43,960 nt of DNA, taken from the NCBI GenBank assembly GCA_902618175.1, contig CACMZN010000016.1, positions 1 to 43,960 of the forward strand, given 5' to 3'. The position numbers and the translations under genes are program-made. Positions 24,387 to 34,832 of this stretch are shown in pieces; the first letter of the stretch is position 1, and each line of letters starts with the position of its first letter. The notes under the pieces were generated by a model, which searched no databases, had not been told where the DNA came from, and worked only from the letters and a program-made list of their open reading frames with translations. Source of the DNA: an uncultured Verrucomicrobiota bacterium (GTDB taxonomy: Bacteria > Verrucomicrobiota > Verrucomicrobiia > Opitutales > Seribacteraceae).

Positions 24387-25811
24387 TCAGTGAACCTTGC
24401 CTCCATGAGGATCCGCCTGCGGCATGACCGATTTTACTTCGGCCATGGGCATGAGAGGTAAAAACCGTAAAAACAAAAGAAACAAAACGGAGAAAAAGCC
24501 AAAAGTTCCCGTAAAGGTGAAAATATCAACAATTGTGGGTGAGTAGTATCCCCAACTGGAGGGAAGAAAATCGCGGGACAAAGTCGTATTGGCGATGACG
24601 AAGCGCTCGAACCACATTCCAATGTTCACAAAAATCGAGATTATCCAGACCAAAGGGATATTTTCTCTTATTGCCCGAAACCAGAAAAGTTGTGGACAAA
24701 TAACATTGCAGGAAACCATTATCCAATAAGCCCACCAATAATTTCCAAAAGCACGGTTTACAAATGCGAAACCTTCATAGGAATTGGCTCCGTACCAAGC
24801 GATGAAAAATTCCATTGAATAGGCGTATCCAACCATGCTCCCGGTTGCGAGGGTTATCTTACACATGTTGTTTATGTGATTTTGCGTAATGAGATCATGA
24901 AGGCCGAACACGGCTCGAAGGGGAAGCAAAAGCGTCAACACCATCCCGAACCCGGAAAAAATCGCACCCGCCACAAAATAAGGAGGAAAAATGGTGGTGT
25001 GCCAACCAGGCAAATTGGCTACGGCAAAGTCAAAGGAAACGATCGTATGTACGGAAAGAACCAGAGGAGTGGAAAGACCGGCAAGAAGCAGATAGGCCAT
25101 CTCAAAGTTTCTCCAGTGATTGTTGGCATTACGCCAACCCATGGAAAAAATTCCATAAACCACTTTTCTCCAAGTTTGTGTCGCTCTGTCCCTCAAAACC
25201 GCCAGATCGGGAATCATCCCCATGTACCAGAATAAGATGGATACGGTTGCGTAGGTCGAAACGGCAAATACATCCCATTCCAAGGGACTTCTGAACTGCG
25301 GCCAGATTGCATTTGCATTGGGTAAGGGAAAAAGCCACCAGGCGTACCATACCCTACCCACGTGAAAAAGCGGAAAGATACCAGCACATAGAACCGCGAA
25401 AACAGTCATCGCTTCGGAAGCTCGGTTTATGGAAGTTCTCCATTTCTGTTTGAGCAGACAAAGTACTGCTGAAATGAGAGTTCCAGCATGACCAATTCCG
25501 ATCCAAAAAACGAAATTTACGATTGCCCATCCCCAGTTGACGGGATTGTTGTTTCCCCAAACTCCAACACCAGTTGAAACCAAATACAGCAAGCCCATCC
25601 CTGTGAAGCTTGCTACAAACAATGCTATTATGAAACACCACCACCACCAAATTGGAGTTTTGCCCTCGACGATTCCACAGATTTTCTCAGTTACCCAGTG
25701 AAAACTTCTTTTATTCAGAACAAGAGGCTCGTCGTGCCAAGGAGCGGGTTTGACCTTGGACATGATTTCCGGCTGCGCATCAATCTCTTTGGTTTCCGAT
25801 AGGGTAGCCAT
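24387..25811 (-). CDS. actC: ACIII subunit ActC, NrfD-like quinol-binding membrane protein
   Basis: This 474-aa protein begins [10 protein letters not shown] at ATG 25811, one base after the ActB stop; earlier codons in frame are overlap with ActB. It has about ten helices with [45 protein letters not shown] and [19 protein letters not shown]. These blocks are typical of ActC and related PsrC/NrfD subunits. The GHAG and HVGRVWYAW segments contain residues near the quinol site in known structures. Role: menaquinol oxidation and possible proton translocation. Confidence 0.95.
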   Translation of the reverse strand: MATLSETKEIDAQPEIMSKVKPAPWHDEPLVLNKRSFHWVTEKICGIVEGKTPIWWWWCFIIALFVASFTGMGLLYLVSTGVGVWGNNNPVNWGWAIVNFVFWIGIGHAGTLISAVLCLLKQKWRTSINRASEAMTVFAVLCAGIFPLFHVGRVWYAWWLFPLPNANAIWPQFRSPLEWDVFAVSTYATVSILFWYMGMIPDLAVLRDRATQTWRKVVYGIFSMGWRNANNHWRNFEMAYLLLAGLSTPLVLSVHTIVSFDFAVANLPGWHTTIFPPYFVAGAIFSGFGMVLTLLLPLRAVFGLHDLITQNHINNMCKITLATGSMVGYAYSMEFFIAWYGANSYEGFAFVNRAFGNYWWAYWIMVSCNVICPQLFWFRAIRENIPLVWIISIFVNIGMWFERFVIANTTLSRDFLPSSWGYYSPTIVDIFTFTGTFGFFSVLFLLFLRFLPLMPMAEVKSVMPQADPHGGKVH

Positions 25812-25812
25812 G

Positions 25813-28800
25813 TCAATGTGCGTTTCCAGAATGCCCACCCGAGTGACCATCGTCGTGATGACTAGGATGGGATTTGTCGTGGTATTCACGGGAGGAGTGA
25901 GGAAAAGAAGAAAAATCCGGCATCCGCTCATTTGGATTTCTTACTTTTGCCAGAAAAGTGGTTCTAGGTCTGGTGTTCAAATAACCCAAAACGGAATAAT
26001 CGCGAGAATCACTTTTTAATTGACTGACTTTGCTTGAGGGATCGGAAAGATCTCCGAAAGAAATTCCGTCAGAGGGGCAAACTTGCTGGCAAGCGGTTTT
26101 CATTATTCCGTCCTTTACCTTCAAGTCTTCTTTTTTCAGGGTAATGTCAGAACCGTCCTTGCCGGTTGATAAAAGAGCGTGACGTTGGGCCGCTACCTTG
26201 ACGTTTATTTTCGCTTCCTGAATACGCTGAACACAGTAAGTGCATTTCTCCATCACTCCACGCATTCGGACAGTAACATCAGGATTTTTGCCCATGGCGG
26301 GCAAAGAATCATTCTTTTCTCCCAAAGGACCTTTGTAGACTTCGTCCTTATCTCTCTTGTTCCAATCGAAAAAATTGAATCTCCTGACTTTATATGGGCA
26401 ATTGTTGGCGCAATAGCGGGTACCAACGCAACGATTGTATGCCATGGCATTCAATCCCTCCTCATCATGCACGGTGGCATTCACCGGGCACACACTTTCG
26501 CATGGCGCGGTTTCGCAATGCATGCAGGAAATCCCTTGAAAGGAAACTTGCACATCAGATGGAATATCGGTCCCTTCGCGGGGTGCCGAACTATAGTACC
26601 TATCCAATCTAATCCAATGCATTTCTCTTCCTCTGAGGACTTGATCCTTGCCCACGACGGGGATGTTGTTTTCGCTTTGGCAAGCTACGACGCAGGCACT
26701 GCACCCGGTACATTGGTTGAGATCAATAACCATTCCCCACTGGTGCAAACCGTGAACTTCCGATTTCTCGTAGTTATGATCAGGATGTTCGTAAGATGAA
26801 TTACCCCGTGGAGTTGTCTGAGACTTTGAGGCAAGATCCATGTTCTGGTCTCTGCCCCAAACTGGAGGAGAGTGAGACTCAGCACCCATGCTTGTGGCGA
26901 AGGAATTATTCTCGACGTATTCGGATACGTTGGCTTCCCGAACAATTGCCCTACCTTCCATGGACCAGTGTTCTTGTACGTTTGCCAAAACCTGGAATTC
27001 ACCCGTGGGAGTGCAACTTACACCGGTTTGCACGCGTTTGCCCTCAGTATTCATGAAAGGTGATGAATCATAACCACAACCAGTTCCAACTCGGCCGGTT
27101 TGAGATCTACCCATCCCGATTGATGCAACTATTGTATAATCCGCCAGTCCAGGTTGAAGATAGAGGGGACCACGCAGTTTGGCTCCGTCGATCAAAAGTT
27201 CTACGATGGGCGCCGTTTGTTTTCCGTTTATGAAATTGGCGTTGTCAGGAGCTATCTCGCCAGTCTTGTTCAACAGGGCAGCTTTGGGCAACAGTCCCAA
27301 ATCCGGATACTTAGTCTGCAAATCCTTAGCAAATGCCGGACTGATCAGCAAGGCGTTGTCCCAGGTCAACTTGGTTATGGGATCAGGACATTCCTGCATC
27401 CATCCATTGTTGGCGAATCGTCCGTCCCAGCAATGAAAGTCAGGTACGAGAAGAATTTCAAGATTCTGATCACTGAGTCGTGGAGCGACTGGCGAAGACG
27501 CAAGGAGAAAAGATCTGAGTTCAGGGGATAAAAACTCCTTGCTTCCCGAAGCCATCTTTTCAGCAGAGGAAAACATTGAACCAGTAGGCTTGTATGGAGC
27601 TACTCCAAGTCTCAAAAAATCATCGAAAGAAACTTTATCCGATATCTTCTCGAAAAGGGATTTCGTCAAATTATGTGCATCTTCAGAATCACCCAGTATT
27701 CTGAGCAGACAGTCAACGTCGGATTTGGTGTCAAACAGAGGAGCAATCAAAGGTTGAACAGGAACCAAGGTTTCGTTGTCCCAAGTCAGTCCAAGATCCC
27801 ACGATTCAAGGTAATGAGATTGACCGATATGCAAATCACACCGCTCGGAGGATTCGTCGATCGAATAGCCAACACGGGCACTGTTGTCCAATTTGTCGAA
27901 TAATTTTTCCCAATCAATGAATTCTTTGGTGTGATAAATGGGATTCCCGCCTACGATGAGCAAAGAATCAACTTCTCCTGCATTAATCGAATCCACAAGC
28001 GATCCAACAGAAGAGGAAAGGGTTGGATCAACGGGTTTGTAGCGTATCGTTTTTCCAATTGCACCCAAAGCACGGTTGATTGCATATACTGCAACCTGAA
28101 CATCTTGCGGCAAATGATTTCCAGCAAGTACCAAGGAAGAGGAAGGATTCTCGCAGAGATCATCGACGCATGTGAGTATCCATTCGTTTTGGGCAGTTAA
28201 GATATCTTGTTCCTTTTCGAGATGGGACAACAAGGTTTCATCGGTACTTTTTAATTTTCTGAGAATTTGAGCCAGAATCAAATTTGCAAAGACAGACATT
28301 TTGGAACTCTCCAAACGAAGCCTGTGATCAGCGACCCCGCCGGTGATTGTAAGGTCGGATTCAACCGAATAAAGCCGATTCATAGATTTGGCATCCTCAG
28401 GTTTGTTTGGTCTGATGTGCCTTTTTTTCATGAACGAACGAGAATTTGCCTGATTGAAAGGTTCCCTGTTTCCAAGAAAATCGCAATCCAAGGACAAAAC
28501 TCTTTTGCATTTGTTGAAGTTTGGAATCGATCGTAGGGAGTTGTCAGCCTTTAATGCGGAAGCTAAGGATTTCTCAGGTTTAAGAAAGTCGATGGGGTCG
28601 TATTCAAACCATTTGATCCCCTGGGTAAGGTAATCATCCTTGATTTTGTTGACGACGACGGAGAAGGACGAATCGGAAAGCACAGCCATTTTTTTCTCTT
28701 TCGCCCACTTGCTGACTTCGAGAAGTAAAGTATCCGTAGGTTTTTTCTTCCATCTCATGAGAGTGGAACCTTGTGTCTTCTTAGAATCCTTCTTGAAAGA

Positions 28801-29256
28801 ACCACGCGATCGATCTGGATCATAAATTTCAAGAACCGAGGCTTGGGCATAAATATCAGTTCCGCCTCCAAACGGAAGATACGAGGGATTCCCTTCGATC
28901 TTAGTAGGTCTCCCTTCATGGGATTCGACAATCAGAGGATTGAATCCTTTGGAAGTGGGCATGGAGGTGGAGTAAAAACTTGGAATGCCCGGCACCAATT
29001 CCTCAGGACTTTGTCCGTAAGGGAGGATGGCGTGTTCGGGACGACGACAACTAGTCATGCCCAAGCCCGCCAAGCCGAAAGATGCAGCCATCATCTTCAT
29101 GAAGCCTCTTCTTTGCACTCCGTCTAGCATGCTTGCTCCGTCGGGAAATTCTTTTTCGATCCAAGATCGGAATCCAGGAGTCTCGGCAAGTCCATCCAAG
29201 CTTTTCCAGTAATGCCTACCCCTGCTTACCAGGTGGTCATCCTTTTCCATTATCAT
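25813..29256 (-). CDS. actB: ACIII subunit ActB, molybdopterin-like plus iron-sulfur fusion
   Basis: This 1147-aa protein has a Tat-type signal ([18 protein letters not shown]) ending near a Cys, then a degenerate molybdopterin-oxidoreductase domain (about 75-790) and a PsrB-like ferredoxin domain. Cys patterns for four clusters are visible: [35 protein letters not shown] and CTYC with CQQVC. In ACIII the first domain lacks molybdenum. The C-terminus is His-rich, with seven His in the last 22 residues. The start ATG 29256 overlaps the ActA stop (ATGA). Role: electron wire from the quinol site to the cytochromes. Confidence 0.95.
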   Translation of the reverse strand: MIMEKDDHLVSRGRHYWKSLDGLAETPGFRSWIEKEFPDGASMLDGVQRRGFMKMMAASFGLAGLGMTSCRRPEHAILPYGQSPEELVPGIPSFYSTSMPTSKGFNPLIVESHEGRPTKIEGNPSYLPFGGGTDIYAQASVLEIYDPDRSRGSFKKDSKKTQGSTLMRWKKKPTDTLLLEVSKWAKEKKMAVLSDSSFSVVVNKIKDDYLTQGIKWFEYDPIDFLKPEKSLASALKADNSLRSIPNFNKCKRVLSLDCDFLGNREPFNQANSRSFMKKRHIRPNKPEDAKSMNRLYSVESDLTITGGVADHRLRLESSKMSVFANLILAQILRKLKSTDETLLSHLEKEQDILTAQNEWILTCVDDLCENPSSSLVLAGNHLPQDVQVAVYAINRALGAIGKTIRYKPVDPTLSSSVGSLVDSINAGEVDSLLIVGGNPIYHTKEFIDWEKLFDKLDNSARVGYSIDESSERCDLHIGQSHYLESWDLGLTWDNETLVPVQPLIAPLFDTKSDVDCLLRILGDSEDAHNLTKSLFEKISDKVSFDDFLRLGVAPYKPTGSMFSSAEKMASGSKEFLSPELRSFLLASSPVAPRLSDQNLEILLVPDFHCWDGRFANNGWMQECPDPITKLTWDNALLISPAFAKDLQTKYPDLGLLPKAALLNKTGEIAPDNANFINGKQTAPIVELLIDGAKLRGPLYLQPGLADYTIVASIGMGRSQTGRVGTGCGYDSSPFMNTEGKRVQTGVSCTPTGEFQVLANVQEHWSMEGRAIVREANVSEYVENNSFATSMGAESHSPPVWGRDQNMDLASKSQTTPRGNSSYEHPDHNYEKSEVHGLHQWGMVIDLNQCTGCSACVVACQSENNIPVVGKDQVLRGREMHWIRLDRYYSSAPREGTDIPSDVQVSFQGISCMHCETAPCESVCPVNATVHDEEGLNAMAYNRCVGTRYCANNCPYKVRRFNFFDWNKRDKDEVYKGPLGEKNDSLPAMGKNPDVTVRMRGVMEKCTYCVQRIQEAKINVKVAAQRHALLSTGKDGSDITLKKEDLKVKDGIMKTACQQVCPSDGISFGDLSDPSSKVSQLKSDSRDYSVLGYLNTRPRTTFLAKVRNPNERMPDFSSFPHSSREYHDKSHPSHHDDGHSGGHSGNAH

Positions 29257-29993
29257 CGGTGGCAGCCCGTACAACTCAAGGGAGGATTAACGCCCCAATT
29301 TTCCTTGATCTCCAATCCAGCGTGTATTTGAGCTAGATCCAAATCCTGTCCATCAGAAGTTGGAACGGTCCAATCAAGGTTGGTTACTTCCGTCATCGGA
29401 CGGAGAGATTCCTCTGGACGACGATGGCATTCCAAACAAAAGGACATGCTCAGATGCTTGGCATGATGAACGACTTTCATTTGATCAATTCTACCATGGC
29501 ATTCCACGCAACTTATACCCCTGTTCACGTGGATGGCATGGTTGAAGTATACATAGTCAGGGACTTTATGAATCCGTACCCATGGTACGGAAGGACCCGC
29601 AGTGAGCAGTCCGTCCTTGTTCAAGTCTTCTTCATCCGAAAGTCTGCCGTCTTTATCCGTGTCTTCTCCAAAATAGGAATTTCTAACTACTTCCAAAAGA
29701 GGAGAATTGGCCTTGATGTTTTTATGGCAAGACATACAGACATTGGCGGAAGGAACATTTGCATGGGAAGATTTGTCTACACCATGATGACAATACCTGC
29801 AGTCGAGGCCGAGTTGTCCGGAGTGAAAACTATGATCATAGGCTACAGGTTGCGTCGGTTTGTATCCAACTCGGGTATACTTAGGAGTCGCATAATAAGT
29901 GATGCCCGCTGTGACTGCTCCACCTATCAAGCCGAGACATATCACTAGCTTCAGGGGAATGTAGTTGGCCCACCTGGGGAAAAAATTTCTCAT
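29253..29993 (-). CDS. actA: ACIII subunit ActA, pentahaem cytochrome c with EF-hand-like loop
   Basis: This 246-aa protein has an N-terminal membrane anchor (LKLVICLGLIGGAVTAGITYY) and five CxxCH haem motifs at Cys65, 86, 162, 186 and 241 (CRYCH, CMSCH, CVECH, CLECH, CTGCH), the normal ActA count. Between haems 2 and 3 lies an insertion with a perfect EF-hand loop pattern at 111-122 (D.D.DG.L...E) and a partial second loop at 123-128 (D.N.DG). It is the first gene of the ten-gene operon and overlaps ActB by four bases. The promoter should lie in the 232-base divergent gap upstream. Confidence 0.95.
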   Translation of the reverse strand: MRNFFPRWANYIPLKLVICLGLIGGAVTAGITYYATPKYTRVGYKPTQPVAYDHSFHSGQLGLDCRYCHHGVDKSSHANVPSANVCMSCHKNIKANSPLLEVVRNSYFGEDTDKDGRLSDEEDLNKDGLLTAGPSVPWVRIHKVPDYVYFNHAIHVNRGISCVECHGRIDQMKVVHHAKHLSMSFCLECHRRPEESLRPMTEVTNLDWTVPTSDGQDLDLAQIHAGLEIKENWGVNPPLSCTGCHR

Positions 29994-30225
29994 ATGGAAT
30001 CAGATGGCGACAGCGACCGATTCAAATCGTGGATGGCAGCAGGACTTCAACGATTCAAAGATATTCTGAAGTTGTCGAGTAATCACCGATACTTTAGTTG
30101 ACAATGAATAAAAGAAAAGCACTTGATAACAACTATTGGCACAGACAAATAGGCACAATATAAAAAAATCTAAAGGCATACTATTAATAAAACTTAATGA
30201 ATTTCATTAGCATGCATTCAAAGAA
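29994..30225. promoter_or_regulatory. Divergent promoter region between actA and the FAD oxidoreductase
   Basis: The AT-rich 232-base gap must hold promoters for both directions. I see TTGACA on the plus strand near 30099 but no well-spaced -10 element, so no promoter is called precisely. No operator-like palindrome stands out. Confidence 0.4.
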
Positions 30226-32487
30226 TTGGATTTCGGTCAGGATTTCCATAAAAATGGTTTGATAAGACAAGTGCGAGCAACTTCACACAGGTGCGACGTC
30301 GTGGTTCTGGGAGGTGGACTTGCAGGCATGTGCGCGGCAGTGAGCGCGTCGAGAAAGGGAGTAAATGTTGCTTTGATTGAACGTAGAGATTGCTTGGGAG
30401 GAAAAGTTTCTTCGGAAGTAAAGTTTCCTTTTGATTCACGCGTTAATCCCAACTTCTTTTTTCAAAGGGAATCAGGTTTGTTAGACGAACTGCTTTCCGA
30501 AACCCTCTCGGAAAACGTGGAAGGCACCTATGCTGGTCAAGCACGCGCATTCAGGAAATGGGTAACAAGGGAGAAGCGGATTCGTCTTTTCCTCAAGACG
30601 CAAGCCTATGAAACCGAGATGAATGAGGGAGGAGACAAAATCATTTCACTCCAGGCAATTTCGCATTTGGAGGAAAGAAGGTATTTCTTTTTCGCTCGTT
30701 TCTTCGTTGATTGTTCGGGGATTGGAGCATTAGTCCAATTTTCAGGCGCACCTGGTGAGAGAGGAGAAGATTTGAGCGCATTAGAATCTGAAACTCATTC
30801 CATTTCTAGAGTTAGGAAAATCCAAGGATTGGTTTGCATGCGCGTTGGAAAATCCAACCGAAAAGTCCCCTACAGCTGTCCTGATTGGATAAGAATTAAA
30901 TGGGAAGACAACTCTTTGGCTGCAAGATTGGAATGGATTAAATCCCTAAATGATTCTCTGTTAGGTGATCACTTGCTCGAATGGTCCGCGCCTGCTGCTG
31001 AATCTCCCAAAGAAGGTGAAGAGATTGCTTGGGCGGCTTGGGACTACCTCAAGAATCGGTCTCCCATGAAAGATGCGGCGTCTAATCTCATAGTTGAAGA
31101 TGTTTCTTCCGGTTTCATAAGATCTGACGTTTTGAGAGGGAGGGGAGATTATGAACTTCAGCCTGAGGACCTTATAAATGGGGTTCGATTCCCCGATTCG
31201 ATTGCGGTGGGAAGATCCTTTCTGGACGGAGGTGATTCCCTTTTGTCCTCGGATGCGGGAAAAATTTGTTTGCCTTCTCCTTTTGAGATTCCGCTGCGTT
31301 GCCTCTATTCCCGAAAGGTTAAAAACTTATTCTGGGCCGGCGAACATGCTTCCTGCTCAAGCCGCTTGTGTTCAAGTTTGCGCCATCCCCCAACGGCTGC
31401 TCAAATGGGAGTGGCAGCCGGCTTCTGCGCCGCCACTTGCGTTGAAAAAAGAAGATTGCCCAGAACTATGGCTAAATTTGGATATGTGGATCAAATCAGG
31501 AGAGAACTGAGTAGACTCAATCATGCCGTTTCAGTGCAAACTATCGAGGACTTGGAAAATTTGTGCCAAGATGCGGCAATGACAGCTTCGTCTTGTTTAT
31601 CAACTTGGAACCTTCACGGAATGAATCGTCCTCTTCGAAACGTGATTTCCAATTCCTTCATTGTGCAATTCCCTGCATGCGAAACTAGAATTGAAAAGGT
31701 TGGAATCATGCTCGAATTCGAATGTTCATGCAAAGTGGATTTTCGATTACTGTTGGGATCCGGTCATTTTTGCAGTTTTCCGGGTAATTGCATATATTCC
31801 ACCACAATCAGCATAAGTCAATCCAGCAAAGGATGGTTCGAAATCAATCCAAATTGTGAAATCCGACGAAAAGGTTGGGTGTATTTAGAAATTTCCTCCT
31901 CGGCAGCCTTTTCCATCCCGCTGCAACCAAACAGCCCGCCTGGCATCCTTCTCAGTCGCAAAAAAGAAAATTGGGAAAAAACAATTGCCAATTCCTTTGG
32001 TGAACACCTGCCAATCCTCCCGAAATACCCTGGCCCAGCTTCTGGTCCGATCCTGGAAATCACTCCTCACCAACAAGCTTACGAACCAGCTTACGCCAAA
32101 AATCTAGAACATCGACCAACTAGTCTTCCTAACCTATGGATTTCTCAGCCCACTTCATTTCGTTATCCGGAATTTTTGGAATTGAAATGGCAAGAGGAGA
32201 AGGATATCAGCGTAATCGAAATCTGTTTTGATTCATCTTATGCGTTTTCATATGCGGATCTACCTGAACAATATGAAAATCGTACCATCTGTTCATTAGT
32301 GAAAGAATATAAATTGTACTATCTGGATGGTATTGGACGATATCATCAATTGGCGCATGAGGTAGAAAACATTCAGTCTTTTCGTCATCATTCCTTTGCC
32401 ATGTTTAAAGCCCATGGATTGGAACTTGAGATATTGTCTACAAATGGAATCGATCGTGCTCAAGTTCACGAAATCCGAGTCTATTAA
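30226..32487 (+). CDS. FAD-dependent oxidoreductase (PF12831-type) with C-terminal beta domain
   Basis: This 753-aa protein has an FAD-binding Rossmann motif VVVLGGGLAGMCAAVSASRK (about 25-44), then ALIERRDCLGGKV, characteristic of the FAD_oxidored family common in Planctomycetes and Verrucomicrobia. The second FAD segment is NLFWAGEHASCSSRLCSSLR with PPTAAQMGVAAG. The last 250 residues look like a beta-rich, possibly carbohydrate-binding module. No signal peptide is apparent. The substrate is unknown; sugars or sugar alcohols are plausible for the family. The start is uncertain: TTG 30226 is the longest, and TTG 30259 or GTG 30271 are alternatives close to the FAD motif. It is transcribed away from the ACIII operon. 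Confidence 0.85.
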   Translation: MDFGQDFHKNGLIRQVRATSHRCDVVVLGGGLAGMCAAVSASRKGVNVALIERRDCLGGKVSSEVKFPFDSRVNPNFFFQRESGLLDELLSETLSENVEGTYAGQARAFRKWVTREKRIRLFLKTQAYETEMNEGGDKIISLQAISHLEERRYFFFARFFVDCSGIGALVQFSGAPGERGEDLSALESETHSISRVRKIQGLVCMRVGKSNRKVPYSCPDWIRIKWEDNSLAARLEWIKSLNDSLLGDHLLEWSAPAAESPKEGEEIAWAAWDYLKNRSPMKDAASNLIVEDVSSGFIRSDVLRGRGDYELQPEDLINGVRFPDSIAVGRSFLDGGDSLLSSDAGKICLPSPFEIPLRCLYSRKVKNLFWAGEHASCSSRLCSSLRHPPTAAQMGVAAGFCAATCVEKRRLPRTMAKFGYVDQIRRELSRLNHAVSVQTIEDLENLCQDAAMTASSCLSTWNLHGMNRPLRNVISNSFIVQFPACETRIEKVGIMLEFECSCKVDFRLLLGSGHFCSFPGNCIYSTTISISQSSKGWFEINPNCEIRRKGWVYLEISSSAAFSIPLQPNSPPGILLSRKKENWEKTIANSFGEHLPILPKYPGPASGPILEITPHQQAYEPAYAKNLEHRPTSLPNLWISQPTSFRYPEFLELKWQEEKDISVIEICFDSSYAFSYADLPEQYENRTICSLVKEYKLYYLDGIGRYHQLAHEVENIQSFRHHSFAMFKAHGLELEILSTNGIDRAQVHEIRVY

Positions 32488-32558
32488 AGACTGAAAAAAA
32501 TAATCCTATTGCCTAACCCAATATTTGAGATCATGTTAGACACCACACTTACAATCCC

Positions 32559-33914
32559 ATGAATGCTCTCGCCACCATCTTTCGTCTGCTAAGCCTTCTA
32601 TCAGTTGCGGGACTTGCAGGTTTTTTGTGGTTCAAACTGGACAAGTCCAGAACCATGGATGCTTCCTTTCTCGATGAAGTGGTGGATGGGGCGTATTTCA
32701 TCCTCCAATCAGAGAAAGAAGCGCAGTGGAAAGATATCTCTGTCAAGAAAACGGAGTTCATGGAAATTTTTGACGCTAATGAGCAAATTGACAGAGATGA
32801 TGAAAACCCTCTTCTGGAAGCGGCAGATTCTCTCCGCGCATCCGAAGATGCAATCTTTCGGAATTCCGACTACCGGGAGAGTTTGGATCTGTTTACCTTG
32901 GAATTCGGGGCCGAGGCATTGGTGTGGGATTCAGAAAGCAAAAAATGGAAACCCAACCCAGCGATCAATCTCACTCCCCCAGCCAACTTTATGGATCCTT
33001 TCGAAGATGAGATGAAATTTCCAAAAGAAAACCTCAAGAAAAAAGATGGTACTTTAGTGAAGGCGGTTCCCCGAGCAAATCGTCTCAGGACTGTGATTGG
33101 GATGTTTTACAAAGACAGGCATGATAAGTACAATGAGATTTCCAAGCTCAGGGATATGATCGTTGAGCGTGACGAAGAGCTCAGAGAATACCAGAATCTT
33201 TTTTCAGATGAAAAGGAAGAAAGAAATAGATTAGAGGAGGAAAAGGCGGATCTTACTATAACTTGGCGAAATTTAAGTGCCGATTTCAACCAGTCGAAAA
33301 TTGACAGACAAGCTGAAAAAGAAGCATTGGAGACTGAAGTTTCTCAATATAAGACTCGAAATTCTCAACTCGAGTTAGACCGAGCCAATGACAAGAAATC
33401 TCACGAAGCTGAAATAACTGCAATGCTCGATACCCACAAGAAAGAATTGGAAGCCAAAAGAGAAGAAGTCAGGCTGGCTGAAGCCGCAGGTTACAAAAAG
33501 GGAATCGAGGAAATGCTGTCGAAACAACAAGGTGGTGAAATTGCAGCTTCCGAAATTTCAGAAGAAGTTAATCCTTTTATGCTGAAGGAGAAGGGTCCTC
33601 CCAAAATCACCAACGACCACTTGGTCGGAGCCGTCCAAAAATCCGCCATCTCTGAGAGCGGAACACCTTCTACAATTGCCAGAATCGATAGTTCTTCAGG
33701 AATGGTTTTGCTTCCTTTCGGTGAGGAGAGGGGAGTCAAGACTGGCACTGTATTCACAGTGTGGAAAGACAAAAGAGAAGCCGCCCGAATTCGTGTACAA
33801 AGTTCAAGACAGGGTTTTTTGCTCGCTTACATACTCCCCCAATTTGGTGAACCTAACACCCTCAGGCCCGGGGATTCCATTTTCATCATCCCGGAAAAAG
33901 AAGAGACTTTATAA
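32559..33914 (+). CDS. Membrane-anchored coiled-coil protein with C-terminal beta domain
   Basis: This 451-aa protein has one N-terminal helix (IFRLLSLLSVAGLAGFLWF). A long, highly charged coiled coil follows (about 185-325, for example KLRDMIVERDEELREYQNLF). A globular C-terminal end (about 365-445) with IARIDSSSGMVLLPFGEERG, GTVFTVWK and LRPGDSIFIIP resembles a small beta-barrel found at the end of many PVC-bacterial coiled-coil proteins. It is probably periplasmic and envelope-structural; no enzymatic motif is seen. The next gene starts 4 bases later, so the two may be cotranscribed. Confidence 0.85.
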   Translation: MNALATIFRLLSLLSVAGLAGFLWFKLDKSRTMDASFLDEVVDGAYFILQSEKEAQWKDISVKKTEFMEIFDANEQIDRDDENPLLEAADSLRASEDAIFRNSDYRESLDLFTLEFGAEALVWDSESKKWKPNPAINLTPPANFMDPFEDEMKFPKENLKKKDGTLVKAVPRANRLRTVIGMFYKDRHDKYNEISKLRDMIVERDEELREYQNLFSDEKEERNRLEEEKADLTITWRNLSADFNQSKIDRQAEKEALETEVSQYKTRNSQLELDRANDKKSHEAEITAMLDTHKKELEAKREEVRLAEAAGYKKGIEEMLSKQQGGEIAASEISEEVNPFMLKEKGPPKITNDHLVGAVQKSAISESGTPSTIARIDSSSGMVLLPFGEERGVKTGTVFTVWKDKREAARIRVQSSRQGFLLAYILPQFGEPNTLRPGDSIFIIPEKEETL

Positions 33915-33918
33915 ATTT

Positions 33919-34080
33919 ATGAAAAAAAGAATTTGGTTGATTCTACTATGCTCAATTTCCTTGTCCTGGAGCGGATGCTTCACCGCATCCCCAGACACTT
34001 CTCGGATGCCTCAGGGACGACCGGCAAGTTGGGAGTACAGTTTGCCGGGCGGATTTGACCGCGGTGGGTTTAACCGTTAG
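33919..34080 (+). CDS. Small lipoprotein, 53 aa
   Basis: MKKRIWLILLCSISLSWSGC is a clean signal peptide with lipobox WSGC. The mature peptide is only about 34 residues, with Gly-Arg-Phe text near the end (PGGFDRGGFNR). It starts 4 bases after the coiled-coil gene stop. The position and signal sequence make it likely real. The function is unknown; it could be a small outer-membrane anchor partner of the coiled-coil protein. Confidence 0.7.
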   Translation: MKKRIWLILLCSISLSWSGCFTASPDTSRMPQGRPASWEYSLPGGFDRGGFNR

Positions 34081-34118
34081 CAAAAGAAAGTCTTTTTTCC
34101 AAGTCTCATCACTTGGCA

Positions 34119-34832
34119 ATGGATAGTTCGAAAACAGGAGCAGGCAACCTTTACGTAGTTGCCACTCCAATTGGTAACCTGGATGACTTCACAGAGAGAG
34201 CCAAGAAAACCCTTAATCAATGTCAGGTAGTCGCTTGCGAAGATACTAGAATAACAGGTAAGTTGTTGTCCCATTTTTCGCTTTCTTCCAAATTGGTGTC
34301 CTATCGTGAGGAAAACGAAAGAACTAAATGTGCTGAAATTGCAGACCTTATTGAAGCAGGTACGGATGTTGCCTTGGTTTCAGATGCAGGGTATCCAACT
34401 CTGAGTGATCCGGGATTCCGTCTAGTTCGCGAATGTCAAGCCAGATCCCTTAAAGTAATTTCAATTCCTGGACCAAACGCTGCCATAACCGCATTGACCG
34501 CCTCTGGAATGCCAACACACCAGTTCCTTTATCTTGGTTTCTTTCCCAAAAAAAGCGCGGCAGTTGAAAAAATACTTGAGAAGTGGAAAGATTTTTCAGG
34601 ATCTTTGATTTTTTATGATTCCAGATACAAAATCGATAAGAACCTGCAGATCATCTGTGAAATTTTGGGGCAAGATAGATTCATATGTCTTGCAAGGGAG
34701 CTCACTAAATTACATGAGACCATTTTGTCCGGAAAGATCACGGACGTCATCTCTCAATTTGAAGCAGGAAGTTCCAAAGGTGAATTCACAATCATTATAG
34801 GACCCAAGGATTATTCCTTCGGCTTAAATTGA
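34119..34832 (+). CDS. rsmI: 16S rRNA 2'-O-ribose C1402 methyltransferase
   Basis: This 237-aa SPOUT-unrelated tetrapyrrole-methylase-fold enzyme has VATPIGNLDDFTERAKKTL, VVACEDTRITGKLL, LVSDAGYPTLSDPGFRLVRE and SIPGPNAAITALTASGMPTHQFLYLGFFP, all hallmarks of RsmI. It methylates C1402 of 16S rRNA with S-adenosylmethionine. The ATG at 34119 is preferred to TTG 34113. Its stop overlaps the start of the following Ppx/GppA gene (TGATG), implying coupling. Confidence 0.96.
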   Translation: MDSSKTGAGNLYVVATPIGNLDDFTERAKKTLNQCQVVACEDTRITGKLLSHFSLSSKLVSYREENERTKCAEIADLIEAGTDVALVSDAGYPTLSDPGFRLVRECQARSLKVISIPGPNAAITALTASGMPTHQFLYLGFFPKKSAAVEKILEKWKDFSGSLIFYDSRYKIDKNLQIICEILGQDRFICLARELTKLHETILSGKITDVISQFEAGSSKGEFTIIIGPKDYSFGLN

